A stretch of DNA of 64,000 bases from positions 23,714,725 through 23,778,724 of the forward strand of contig NC_089318.1 in assembly GCF_036669915.1 (NCBI RefSeq). The letters are read 5' to 3'. This DNA is from Pocillopora verrucosa (Eukaryota > Cnidaria > Anthozoa > Scleractinia > Pocilloporidae). Below the pieces are notes generated by a model that did no database searches, was not told the DNA's origin, and was given only the letters and a program-made list of their open reading frames with translations. The number at the start of each line of letters is the position of its first letter. Position 1 is the first letter of the stretch. Below, in pieces: positions 1 to 12,400 of the stretch. The position numbers were made by a program, and so were the translations under genes.

Positions 1-493
1 TTCCATTTTTGAACCTTGCATCATTTTGTATTATTTTTATGACTTAAATAAAATATCAAAATGTATTCACTATGATTGTAAATTGTTTTGGTCCAAAAAT
101 GAATTCTTTAAAGAGGATATTTACTTATGAGGTTTGACAGTCGCCAGGATCTTGTGTAACTGAGGAAAGATTTGCACAATATTTTTGGAAAGAAATGTAT
201 TTTATTACAGTACTTATCAAGAATAAACTATTTCCATAAGCATGCCATAAAGCATATAAAAATAAATTTAAACTGTGTTTTAAATAAAGCCCAGGAATGT
301 TTATCCTCTCTTTGATAAGAGAAGGTTAATTGTTAGATCCATATTCATAGTTTATATGACAAATTTTGACAAGGAATCTGCAAAGGCATAGTGGTGTTTT
401 CATTTCACAAATGTTTCTCTTCGTTTAAAGTCTCTCTCGGGGGCTGTTGGAATTGAATTTCATTTTCACGTTATGACATCTATTTTATTACAG
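1..493. other. No coding sequence recognised; probable annexin intron or upstream region
   Basis: AT-rich sequence before the first exon I can assign to the annexin gene. It ends in a good 3' splice site (pyrimidine-rich stretch then cag at 491-493). I see no convincing start codon or coding exon, so the true 5' end of the annexin gene probably lies to the left of the window. Confidence 0.5.
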
Positions 494-3400
494 AAGGATA
501 AAGAGAAGGATGACGGTAAACTGGAGGAGGTGAGGTGTTAGATTGTCCGCTAAATCTATACAATTGAGTTCTCTAAGTCTTAAAAATATTTATGGAAGCT
601 TTAATTTTGTAAAACAATATGAAACCTTGCACAGGGACAACAATTCCGATATTTAGAAAAAAATAACTTCAAGGTCTTTTTTACATGGTCGTGGAAAATA
701 GTTTTTGTCTGAATTATCTGAAAAGGGGTAGCTCGTGCGTCAAAAGCAGCGTCCACGATAACATGCTTTTTATTCTGTGGGGGATTGAAAAAGTAGTGTC
801 TTGTTGTGTTCTTCTTCCTTCTGTTCTGTACACTGAACCCTTATAAAGTGTGTCCATTCTAATGAAACCTCTATGGCCGAATGTCTGTATAGAACAATTT
901 TCCTTTCTGTAGTTTCCAAAGTAAAAATGTAACCGTCTTTTGTCATTCGTGTTGGTGGAAGTATTAAATGCTTCTTAAGTTTTGTTTTGTCTTCATTTTG
1001 AAGAAAGGGTTTGTGAGCCTGAGTGAGTTGTTTTGGTTCTTTATGAAGGAACAGAAACTTAAATTGGTTTTCTTACTCTGTCCGTTTTCATCAGGCTGAA
1101 CGAAGGATATCTGAACAGCGAGCAGAGATTGATGTGAGTACCGAGTTGTACATCAGTACATATTGATAAACGCAATTTCAGTATAGAACAGTAGACACTA
1201 CCACATGGCTGGGAGATTGGGTAGCATACTTATTGGTGTGCTGGCCTCTTAATTGACTCTGAAGAGTACTCCTCTCTACCCGATAGTTGGACCAGGTACT
1301 AGCAAAATCTTTGAGAAATCTGACGGAAAGCTGGGGGTGGGGATCCTTCTACGAACTGTCATTTCCACCCAGGGGAGAGTAGCAGCACTCCCAGACACTC
1401 TGTGTTACTGAAACAGAGATAAGCTTTTGAAAGTGCGAGTCTCGATGCTCTTAAGCTGAGCTTATGTGTCTGCTGGGAGTAAACGATACAAACACCACCG
1501 GTAATTCCACCAAAGCGTAACGTTATTTAAGTCTATTGTTGTAAGGTTACTGTAATATATTTCAAGTTTATTTTTAGTTAAGGATATTGAGTTTTTTGTT
1601 GAATATTAAAATTGAGCTTTGGGAATTGTTTGGTTTTTATTTTTAGTATCTTATGCTTAGTTAACGACATGGTTGTCATGTTTTTTTCGAAGGATCTCAA
1701 GAATTCTAAACAAGAATTGGAAAAGCAGCACAAAGCGTTAGAAGTTGAATACAAAGAGTTGAAGAGACTTTCAATTTCTGTTGAAAGCGTTAGTATTTCC
1801 ACTTCGTTGGAGATTTTAGCCTTTAAAATGTGCTTATCAACAATTTTGTGTGTAACTGCGGGGTCTGAAATCGTTTGCTTTGTTTTTCCAGGAACTGGCT
1901 TCATCGCAACAGATAGAAAAAGATATTTCAGAAGCGATGAGTGAGGTATGTTCCCTGTTTTCAGCTTATATTATTTTATGTAGGACGACTTTTATTGGTT
2001 TCATTTTGGGGCACTAACTTTTTGCAACTGATACACACAAGTAATAAACGCGACTGGAAAATTTATGGCGATAATTTTTAAATTGTAACAGTATTAATTC
2101 TAATATTAAGACAATTAAGCTTTTAATATAAATTTAACTAGAAGTGATGGACAGTTTTATCAAAAGTTTTTAATATTTTAGCTAACTACCTTTTTGATAA
2201 AGACCCTTATTAAGATGCTTTGTAATGATTTTGATATACAAGTCAGATGAAAATTCAAGTAAGGACATAGTTGATGTTGAAAAACTTCGGCAGCGCTGTA
2301 ATAAATTGACGAAGATATTGAAATATGATCGTAAACGCAAAGCAGTGATTTGTTTTCGTAAATCCTTAAAAGTAATTATAATTTTTATAGGCCTCAACCT
2401 ATGTCGCACGCTTGCGTACGCATAAACTTTTTATTTTCTTTTTGCAAAATTTTGTAAATTTAATTCAAGAGATACATGCATCAACGTTTTAAGACGGAAG
2501 GGCAGTCAACATGTGACTTTTTCTTTGCCAAACGGAGTCGACTAGATCCGGATGATTATCGCTCGTTATGCAAAACCTCTTTTTTCGTCGAGATAAATAT
2601 GATATCATAATAACGCATACGTCACGTTGCTTTCATGTTTAACAGACAGCTATAAGCCCCGTCAAGCCCCGCCCTGCCCCCAGTGACAACTCACTCAAAG
2701 TAAGTACCGCCTCGTGCCCAAAGGGAGCATGCGCAGTCAAACATGCGCAGTCGAACGAGCGCACAGTATACATATACAAATCTAACATGTTAATCAGCTG
2801 AAATTCGGTGCAAACTGACATGTTTTCTTTTCTAACTCGTATGAATTTTTAACTTATCGTGGCCCCAATGTAATTATAAAGTTGAGAAAGAATTGCTCTA
2901 ACTGTGATCCTCAGTTTTGTTGCACAGTAGTTTTAATTTTCCTTAGTAAAATAATTGAATTGTCAGGGCAATTTGCACTGAATTTTAGCTATAACACGAG
3001 TATATTTACACCATTGTCAAAAGTGGTCTTAGTGTGTTCTTTTAGGAGTGAAGAAGCTTGCCTTCAACACTGAATAATTCTCCTGCGCTTCAGGAAAACA
3101 GACATAAAGACAGTTTGTTTTTGCGTGATTTGATTATTGTCTTTATTCTTTTCTTTTCTCGTTTTCTCCTTCAGCCCCAGTTCCGTGGGACATTGAAACC
3201 AGCAGATAACTTCGATGCCTTAAAAGACGCAGAAGCTTTGAGGAAAGCCATGCAGGGCTCTGGTGAGGGACATGGCTTACGTATAAAAATACACAAAAAT
3301 ATATTTAAAAAAACCTTTTTTTTCAAAATCGCGGTTGAGACTTTACACTAGTAGTTATTGAAACATCCTGTAGTTGACAATACTGTAGATAGAGAGAGGG

Positions 3401-6400
3401 GGAGGGAGAGAGGGGGGGGGAGAGAGGGGGGTGAAGGGGGAAACAGCCGTTAAGGTAGCGACCAAGGAGGACAGGAATATCTTTTGTCGCAAGGTCACCA
3501 TGGCAACTTTGTTGCAGCCTTCTCCTAAGCACCCCTGCCAACAGAACACCAATAACTTGAAGTTTTCAGGAGGCGTCTGGACAACTATGTTTCTTGTCGC
3601 TTTTACAATTGTTTTTCCTTGAGATCGATTTTTAATTTATTTTTTGCGCCACCAGGAGAAAGTTGTTTTTTTTGTAAAGTTACCTGGGAAATGCTAACCT
3701 ATCTTCCAAAGATTTTGTGACCCAGTTGAAATCATGTGTGTCACGCATTCCTTCACTCTTTTCCTCACGTTATGTGTTCAATCAACAGGAAGTGACAAAG
3801 ACGCAATTGTGGCCATTCTTGGAGCTCGGTCAAATAAACAGAGACAGGAAATTGCGGCCAAGTACCAGCAGAAGTACAACAAGGTAAATTTTAAAAGCGA
3901 TCACAGCAAGAGGTTGATAAAACAGCTCTAAACAAATCTTTGTCTTTTGTTGTCGTTAGCGATAGAATAATATCAAAGCGAAATTTCAAGGCTCTAGATG
4001 TGCCACGGATGTGCGAGATCGTTCAGTTTAAATCCAAAAATAAAGCTATAAATTGCTATTCCCAAGCATTCTTCCCATAGTTTGTTGGGGTTCCACTGCA
4101 TGTCACTTTCAGTATCACTTTTGGGCGGAATTTGATCGTTTTGTAATTTTAACCGTTTAACCCCAACGAGTGAGTAGCATGTAATTTCCTCGCATAGTTT
4201 CACCCCTGAATATAACATTTGGGTCATGAGAATAAAGGGAAGTCGTCAGCAACTGAAGGAGCTCTTGACTGACTGTTGAACAAATTCTCCCTGCTCTTGT
4301 CGTAAAAAGGGGCCGAAAACAGTATGGAGAATTTGCATACTTTGTTTGGGTGTAAAGGGTTCAATCATCGTGAGACTCCAGAACAGCCAGAGTTAAAGTT
4401 ATCCTAAGAAGTTGCCTTGAATCCTTGCTTACGCGTGGTGTCTTCTTTTTCTTCTAAATGTTTTACATAGAACCTCACGGATGACTTGAAATCAGAACTG
4501 AGTGGAAAGTTCCAGGATGCAGCAGTCGCTTTGATGGCCGTTCCAGAAAATTACGATGCAGTTTCTCTTCATGACGCCATGTCGGTAAGTCGTGGACCTC
4601 TCAGCTGTTTTCCGCTTTATCTGCTCATATTTAATCATGGTTGGTGTTTGTTTCTTAGGGACTTGGAACTGATGAACAGGTCCTCATAGAAATTTTAAGT
4701 TCACGGACTTACGAGGTGAGTGCAGTTTGCTGCAGAAAAAGTTCGTCGTTGTAGTCATGGTTGTTTCAGTGGCGTGAAAATTATTCACTGCTTTCATGGA
4801 ATCACAAATTACCACGCATGTGTTAACTTTGCATTGTGCGGTGAAACAATTAAGCAGTGAAAAAATTATTTTCCTAAAAGTTGTAAGAAGACTGACTTTT
4901 CAGCAAATTACCTTTTGAGACGAATTCTTTTAAGTTTTTGTGCTCAAAATGGTTTCCTTGAGTCCAATTTTGTTTTCTCGTGGTATTAGCCACATTGCTA
5001 ATCACACAGTTGTATGTTTTAAAGGAGTTTTAGTTGTTTACGAATCATCAAAAAAGTTAAAGCCTGTGTTATTTTGAATTTACAGGAACTTCAAGTAATG
5101 AAGTCAGCATATACGAAAAGTGAGTGGTAGAATGTTTCTAAAGCCCCCTCTTCCTCCCTCCCAAATTTTTTTGTGGCCTATTTGTAAACGCTTCCTTCAT
5201 TGGCCTTTCTCCTCTGTAGTTTATACCGGTAAAGATGTGCTTAAAAAGATCAAAGAAGACACTGCTGGGGAGTTCAGGACAACTCTTATGAACTTGATAG
5301 AGGTAACTGCTGTAATGCCATCTGATTGTGATTGGACCAGAATGTATAATATAAGTTAAAATGCACGTGATCAGTTCGTGATCAGTAACAGACTTGGAAA
5401 CAGTTCGATAAATAAGTTCACAGTAATAAAAGTTTTGACACTGATAGTGAATTGGTAGATTTAATGATGTCTTGCTGTATCTTAATTGTTAAGCTTTCGT
5501 TGTTTGCTCAGCTGTTCTTGATGTATTTTGTCCGACAGAAAAATCGAGATAGCAACGAAAAGGTAAAGGAGGACCTGGCAAAGACGGATGCCAAGAAACT
5601 CTTTGAGGTGTGTTTTTGTTTTGATTTATTTTTTTCTTATTTTGTATCATTATCTTTTTATGTATTGACTCATATATCTATTTTATTATTTCTCCATTTT
5701 CAAGCGTTCTGTTACATTGATAAAATGACCTTGTTTGGGCGTCGGTTCACTTTGCTCTGTGATTCATCGAGAAAACTCCGGTCCACTTCAAAGCGTTCTG
5801 TACTGGTCGATCATCAGAAAAAAAATAAGGAACAGAAACAGGGCGTGAATGGTGGCTTGTTGGTACAGTCTTTTAGTTGATTTTTTTTCTTTTTTTTCAG
5901 GCAGGGCAAGGCAAAAAGGGAACAGACAAAGCAGTATTTGTCGAAGTCCTTACAAGCAGAAATTATGCACAACTGCGAGCCACCTTAGACGCCTACAAAA
6001 CTGTAAGTTTCCGTGAGTGATTTAATTAACTGAATCTTTTTCTTTTAAGATCAGAGAGTTACTTCTCGAACCTGAATACTTTGACTGGAAATAGGGGTCA
6101 GGTAGTAGTCAATTTCCTTCGTTGAGAATTATTTTGATTCTTCCTTTCTACTTGATCGCTGATCACCTCTTGGAGGCAAAAGGATCATCAAATGGAAATG
6201 GGGAAGAAATCTAAGTTTGGAAATCATGGTGTGAAGCAATTGTTTGTTTGATTGTTTTATGCTATCGTAACTGAATGCTTTATGTTGGCAGTTGGCCAAA
6301 AATGATCTCGTGGATTACATCAACGAGCACCTAAAAGGAGATTTGCAGAATGTCTTCAGGGCGATAGGTAAGTAACATAGAACTCGTACTGTTTACTGTT

Positions 6401-7372
6401 TTTAATGACGAGTTAACCGCATTTCCGAATATAAATTTTTCTTCCAGTCGATCACTTTTGTAAATATTCCCTTATGTTTCGAGCTAGTTGTAAAAGAGAG
6501 TTATTTTACCTCCTCTCTTATTTTTTCAATGGTGCTTCATTTGGATCGATGATGAAGTGAAAACGCTCATTTTTAACATGGCTCTTACACTGTTTACACT
6601 TTGTAACCTACTGTGTACGCAAATATTGACCGAGATTGATTTAATTCTCAGTCCGATGCGCTCAGGATCCAGCTCTGTTCTTCGCTGAGGTGTTGGAAAA
6701 GGCGTTGGAGAAAGGAAGCAGTAAAAATGTTACACGTGTGCTGGTGACAAGATCAGAAGTAAGTATGAAGTTTCATTAGAGTGTCTAAAACAATCCATGA
6801 TAAATTAAGTTTTGCTTCACCTGGCTCTTTGTTTGGTGTTGAAAACCCCCATCACCTTTTCAACTAATCAGATGTAAAACGAAAACCAATTGTAGCTTTG
6901 TCACTAACGATTTCCTGTTCTTAAGTTCACACGTATTCATATGAGTTCTCATCAGTTCGTTATGTTATTTCCACTGGATTTGATTGGACATGGTGATTAG
7001 TTTGTAATGTGTCGTGTTTGGAAAAATTCGAGCTCCGCACGGAGACTCGAACCACACGAATGTGAGGAGTGTTTCAACGTTTTTCTGCATTCAACGATCG
7101 AGCTCAGAGGTTCGAAATTAGATTTCTCCTGGGTGACTGGGATTTTTTCCCTTCTTCCTCCTCGTCGTGGCAAACGTGTGAAATATTTTTTTCTCTTTCC
7201 AATGGAAACGGAAAGAGAATAACTAGAGTTTTCTCCTTTGTCATTTCAGATTGATCTGGCTGATATAAAGACTCGGTACGAAAAGAAGACCGGACAACTT
7301 CTGAAAGATGTTGTAGCGAAGAAAATGAAAGGAGACCTCGAGAAAATTCTTCTACAACTTCTGGGCAATTGA
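494..7372 (+). CDS. Annexin with coiled-coil N-terminal extension (5' end not in window)
   Basis: Annexins are cytosolic proteins that bind acidic phospholipids through calcium. I read 16 exons with consistent phases and GT..AG borders: 494-529, 1095-1133, 1693-1788, 1892-1945, 2646-2699, 3175-3262, 3789-3883, 4471-4584, 4659-4715, 5086-5119, 5220-5302, 5539-5607, 5901-6002, 6292-6367, 6652-6758, 7250-7372. They sum to 1227 nt (408 residues plus TGA). The first four exons are rich in Glu, Lys and Gln and look like a coiled coil. The fifth is a Pro-rich linker. Four annexin repeats follow. Calcium-loop motifs are clear in repeats 1 (GSGSDKD), 2 (GLGTDEQ) and 3 (GKKGTDK). In repeat 4 the loop reads GSSKNVT and has probably lost the canonical site, although VTRSEIDL is kept. 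The core is family-typical in length. Family assignment is very secure; which annexin subfamily is not. Confidence 0.93.
3397..3441 (+). repeat. G/GA-rich low-complexity tract in annexin intron
   Basis: A purine-only tract in the intron between exons 3175-3262 and 3789-3883. It has several runs of three to nine G within about 45 nt, enough for a G-quadruplex on the coding strand. No function can be assigned from sequence alone. Confidence 0.7.
4149..4364. mobile_element. ~215-bp TTAA-ended MITE (TTAACCCTTT family), copy 1
   Basis: Starts with a TTAACC/TTAACCCC-type end and finishes with an inverted AAAGGGTT-type end. It has the same length and the same internal words (agaataaaggga, cagtatggagaat) as four further copies at 36290, 41309, 42071 and 42500. 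It is non-coding and lies in an annexin intron. The ends are diverged, so this is an old copy. Confidence 0.55.
7000..7125 (-). repeat. Possible tRNA-derived SINE fragment
   Basis: On the minus strand there is a B-box-like word (GGTTCGAGTCTC, about 7039-7050) followed by an acceptor-like palindromic stretch, with a weak A-box-like word upstream. It lies in the last annexin intron. It could equally be chance; no complete cloverleaf can be drawn. Confidence 0.25.
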
Positions 7373-8743
7373 CGAAAGGGCAAGGGGAATTAAGACGGGT
7401 TACACCCGTTGTTCATCTAGCCTTAGTTAAAATTGTCTAAAATTTAAATTTGAAAATGGAATTTTGTTGTTCGTTTGGGTTCCTTGTGATGCATCATTGT
7501 TACGCACTGCTGTTTTCGTTTCGTCCAATCCTAGCAAGCGCTCGGTCATGTTGAACCGTGAGCATGTCAGGGAGATTGAGACAGGTTTTACAATATTTCT
7601 GTGTACGTGTCATTTTAGTGCGAGCAGATTGCAACACAAGGAATCCAATGTAATTCAAACTTCAAAACACGTCTTATCATACAAAATAACAATATTACAT
7701 CTTGCTCCGGACGAATCTTCGGTGCTCGAAATATTTTTTGAATTTCGCCTCTTACATAAGTTAGGCTTTGTACTAAATTATATATAAAGCAAATTGTCTT
7801 TTGGGGCACAACCCCCAAGGAAAAGCGTAGACGTTAATTGTAATGAATTTGACCCCATCTTTAATTGATTAATTACTAAAAAGGCGGATTAGTGGAGAAT
7901 TAATATAAAATAATCAAACCAGAATTAATTTGCGTTATTTCCTGAGCGTTAAAGTCGCGTATCGTTTGAAATTCAAAAGAAATTTAGACGTTTTATTTTG
8001 ATTCAATTGTTAGTGTCATGGTAGCTTTAGAAAATTGGTGTGATTGCAGTGAACATTGTTGTTGGTGGCTGCAAAGATCGGGTGATATTTATTCTTCTTT
8101 TGCTGTTTTAACAACCAGCTTTGTTGGACAGAAACGGTTTACACTGTGTAGATAGTAAGCACAATTAGAAAACTTGAAAGCCAGTTCTGAAGGGAGTTCC
8201 TCTGAGCTGCTGTAGATTCAGTTGAAAATTTTGTAGAGTACTGAATAAAACTTTCGTATTTCTGCCTCACTTAGAAACACTTCACCGAATCGATAGTTAC
8301 CGTTCCTAGGAATGATCACTGCCTAAATTTTTCCATACAATTTCTAATAAACCCTCCAACAGACAGGCAGCAAGAGGCAAGGCAATTATAAATTGTGGGT
8401 TATTGCCCGGATACAACATCAAATAATAAGGAGAAGTTGAAGTTCTTTGAGGACGCAGACGACGCCTCCTGGTGATATGCCATCGTCACAAGTTTTAGGG
8501 ATTTCCGAAGTAGACATGAAAACTTCAAGACTGGACGGATTTAAATTGCAGTATTCGTTGTGCTTGTTGAGGGTTTTTTTCAAAAGTGGTTCGCGTCTTC
8601 CCTTGCTTGATTTAAAACAGACATACTACGCGATGTAGTAAAAATTGACTCGGTGGAGACTAGTAATGTCTCGGAGAGTTTGGTTTGTAGTAGATAAGTT
8701 TAAAGTTGTCAAGAAATAAAGCACCAACGGTGAGATTGTGTTG
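7373..8743. other. Annexin 3' UTR and intergenic sequence
   Basis: No coding sequence recognised. An AATAAA at 8244-8249 is a plausible polyadenylation signal for the annexin transcript, about 870 nt after its stop codon. The rest is unremarkable AT-rich DNA up to the TTAA at 8744 where the transposon begins. Confidence 0.5.
8244..8249 (+). terminator. Candidate annexin polyadenylation signal
   Basis: An exact AATAAA hexamer on the gene strand downstream of the annexin stop. No cleavage site can be seen directly; other AATAAA-like words nearby could serve instead. Confidence 0.35.
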
Positions 8744-9006
8744 TTAAGGAGGTAGTTAACCCTTATTTGGTATTCAATAAAACAGTGGCATATCTTTTTA
8801 ATGATTCAACCAAACTCCATGAAATTTGGACAGAAGATAGAACTTATCGAGTTCAAAAGATTGACATGACATATAAGGTGCCACGCCCACCAGTTGCCAT
8901 GGCAACCTCAGAAAACTGCGGTTCACTCTATTTTATGGCAAACCTATCTTGGCAAATACATACAATGAAGCAATGAAACTCTGCAAGGACACTTTTATGG
9001 TTGTAA

Positions 9007-9135
9007 ATTGTGCAATGAGTGAAATAGTTTTTGAGTGTCGCCAATTCGAAGTCGCACTTGTTTAAAGTAGCACGTTTCCATAGCAACCAACTGAGTTGCC
9101 GCAAAGCGATAAAACTAATACACTCATTGCACAAT
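9007..9135. repeat. 15-bp perfect inverted repeat
   Basis: The word at 9007-9021 (attgtgcaatgagtg) is repeated as its exact reverse complement at 9121-9135, with 99 nt between. It lies in the left remnant of the TTAA transposon. It may be a subterminal repeat or a small separate foldback element. Confidence 0.6.
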
Positions 9136-9463
9136 ACTGCTCAAACTACACATCCTGTGAAAAAATGGTAATAATCCATTGAAAATTGGCAAAGATATAA
9201 CTGCCACAAGTGTGTGAATGAGATTTTAAGAAAAATGCCTTTAAAATTTAAGACATGAGCTGTGAATGTAGTTCACCGTAATTCCCTTCCATTTTGGCAG
9301 TCAAGAGGCTTTTTAAGTTTATGATCAACTGAGAGCATTAAGTATAACTGGAAAGTTTTTCTCCAGCCAAAGTACATGGCTGGATGGCAAAAAAAAAATC
9401 AGTTTAGTTTATTTCTCTACATGAATATGCTGCTCTTTTGAAGGGGCCACAAATTCAAAAACA

Positions 9464-12400
9464 GGTTACATACATACATACATACATTCTTTATTTGATA
9501 AGTAGGTTGTGTGAAAGGCAGCCAAAGGGCTGATGTGGACCTACTATACTAAATATTAAGAATTACATATATATAAAAATTGCAATAATAACTTAGAACT
9601 ACTATATACAAATAAAATGGTGTTCACTAAGACTAACATATAAATCTAAAAGTAAATGAAATGGTCCTTTCTGTTGGCAACTACTGTTGCCTCTTTCTCA
9701 AATGAAAAATTGTCAATAGTCTTAACATGTTTACGTAAAATTTGTTTAAAAGAATAAAAACTTTCAGGTACTTTAACTAATCTATTTACAAAATTCCAAA
9801 TAACAGGACCTCTGTATCGTAGGGAGTTCCTGCCGGTCTCTGATCTAAATCTAATGACATTAAATTGGTTAGGAACACGAGAAGATCTAGAAGAAACTCT
9901 TTTAGAAAACAGTTCACATATCGACTGGGTCGTTGTTCCAAAATATACTTTGTGCAAGAGAAACAGTACAGATTTTTTATAGAAGTAAGAGATGGGCAGC
10001 CAGTCGGATTTCATGAGACATGTGTCATCTGCCATCGTTGAGTCGAGGTTATTCACAATACGAGCTGCTCTTGCATGAATATGGTTTAGAGAGTTCAGTG
10101 CGGAAGGAGAACAATTTCCCCATACCGAAATTCCATACGTTACACTGGGGATAATTGTTTTAAAGTATATTTCCTCGAGAACCTTCTTCGGAAGGATTCT
10201 CATTCTCTTCAACGCTCCAACCTTCTGCGTAAAAGATTTCTTCACTGAGTCAATGTGCACAGACCATGTCAGCTTATTGTCAATTTTAACTCCAAGACAA
10301 GTGGTGTAATTAACCAGGTCGATATGGCCAGTGTTAAAGTGGAGGGGAGGTATAGGCCCAACAAAAGAGGTTTTACTTAGTATCATTGCTTCAGTTTTAA
10401 TTGGGTGGATGGTTAGCTGATTCTTAATGCTCCACAGGAGAACTTGCTCCAATGATTTATTTAGTGACAACATAACCTGGTCAACATTTGGTCCAATACA
10501 GTAAACTGTAGTGTCATCTGCATACATGTATAGATCTCCCGAGTCGATGTGGTCAGGGAGATCATTAACATATATGGTGTAGAGCCGGGGGCCAAGAAGC
10601 GAGCCTTGAGGGACTCCATATCGCACATAGTCAGTGACCGACCTGCAATTATTAACTTCAGCAAATTGACATCTATCAGTAAGATAGCTCATTAGCCATT
10701 CATGAAGAGATCCTGATATTCCAATGGCGTGTAGTTTATGCGATAAAATATAATGGGGGACAGTGTCAAAAGCTTTCTGGAAGTCAATAAAGACTGCTCC
10801 AACTGTCAGACCATTGTCAATTGCTGTCTTCCATCCTTCAGTCATAGAGGTAAGCATTCCTTCAGTCGATAGTCCCTTGCTAAACCCCCACTGTTTACAG
10901 CTTTTTATGCCACAGCTGTTCAGATGGGTATCAATTATGTTGCAGATCTGGCTTTCGAGCAGCTTGCTGGGGATACTTAAAAGTGATATTGGCCTATAAT
11001 TTGAAGCATCTGCTGGGTTTCCTTTTTTAAAGATTGCATTAACTTTTGCAATCTTCCATGTGTTAGGGAAGCTGGACTGAGCCATGCTGCTCTTGAAAAC
11101 AGTTACAATGCCCTCTAGGGCGGATGTTCCTGCAATAGCTAAGCTACGAGAAGAGATGCCATCAGGACCAGATGCTTTGTTAATTTTAATTGTCTTGATA
11201 TCAGTTTTGAGTTTGTTGATGTTGACCTCCAAGACCTGCACAGTGGGGGTAACTCTGTACATGAATTGATGGGGTTCATCAGCTTCGGGGAATTTTTCAG
11301 CTAGTTCCTTGCCAATATTTATGAAGTAAGAGTTAATCAGTTCAGCTTTCTCGTAGTCATTTGTGATTTCCTTATTTTCAGCATCTCTGAGGGGGCCAAT
11401 ATGTTTATTCTTAGGTTTTCCAGTGGCCTCGTTCACAGTTTTCCAGAAAGATTTTGAGTCCTTGGTCTCTGTAAATTTCTTTTTCCAATATTGAGCTTCA
11501 ACACGTCGTAGCATCTTAGATACTTTGTTCCTAGAGGATTTGTAATCAACCCAGAGTTTATTAGTAGCGGGTGTGCCATCACAGGCTTTCAGAAGTTTAT
11601 ATCTCTTATTCATCTCTTTCCGGATCTCACTGTTCATCCAAGGTAGTGAATTTTTTCTAACCTTGGCTTTACGTAAGGGAATGTGACTGCTTGCAATAAC
11701 ATTATACATGCAATTCCAAGCCCAAGTGATGTCATCCAAGTCCTCAAAGGTGGAACAGACCCACCAGGGAGCACTTTCCAGGTCATGTTTGAAGTCTTTC
11801 GGGTTTTCCAACACGTTCTTGAAGTTGTGGACATATTTAATAAAAGGCTTTGGATTCCTGATCTTCAGCTTGTAGATAACGTAGATGAATTTGTGATCAG
11901 CTATGCAATACTCAATCACATCAGACTTTGAGACCTTTGAGGTATTGATAGTCAAAATCAGATCGATCAAAGTGTTAGAATGTGCTGAGGTTCTTGTGGG
12001 TGCTTTTATGATGTTACAAAAGTTATAAGATTGTAAGATGCGTTTGAATTTCGCACCATTTCCATTAGTAGCAAGCTGATCTGAATTGAAGTCACCAGCG
12101 ATCACAACATTCCTGCGAGACATCCAAATTGTACTCAATACTTGGTTGAATTCATCAAAGAAAGATGTAACGTCAGGAGGTCTATATACACAACCCACAA
12201 GTAATCTTTGCGAGTGAGCTTTCAATTCAATCCAGAGAGCTTCAATGCCGTCGTTGTCATATTTGGATATACGTACACAATCTAGGCTAATGTTAAAGTA
12301 AATAGCGACTCCGCCTCCTACTTTGTGTGACCTATCTCTTCTCAGAATTCGGTATCCATCGATGTTTACTTCGTTATCGCTTATATCTTGTGTCAGATGC

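Noticed and set aside
1612-1944. 110-codon plus-strand ORF
   Set aside because: It runs through two annexin exons and the intron between them in mixed frames; splice sites give a better explanation.
7464-7787. 107-codon ORF after the annexin stop
   Set aside because: No recognisable domain and AT-rich composition like the surrounding UTR; chance length.
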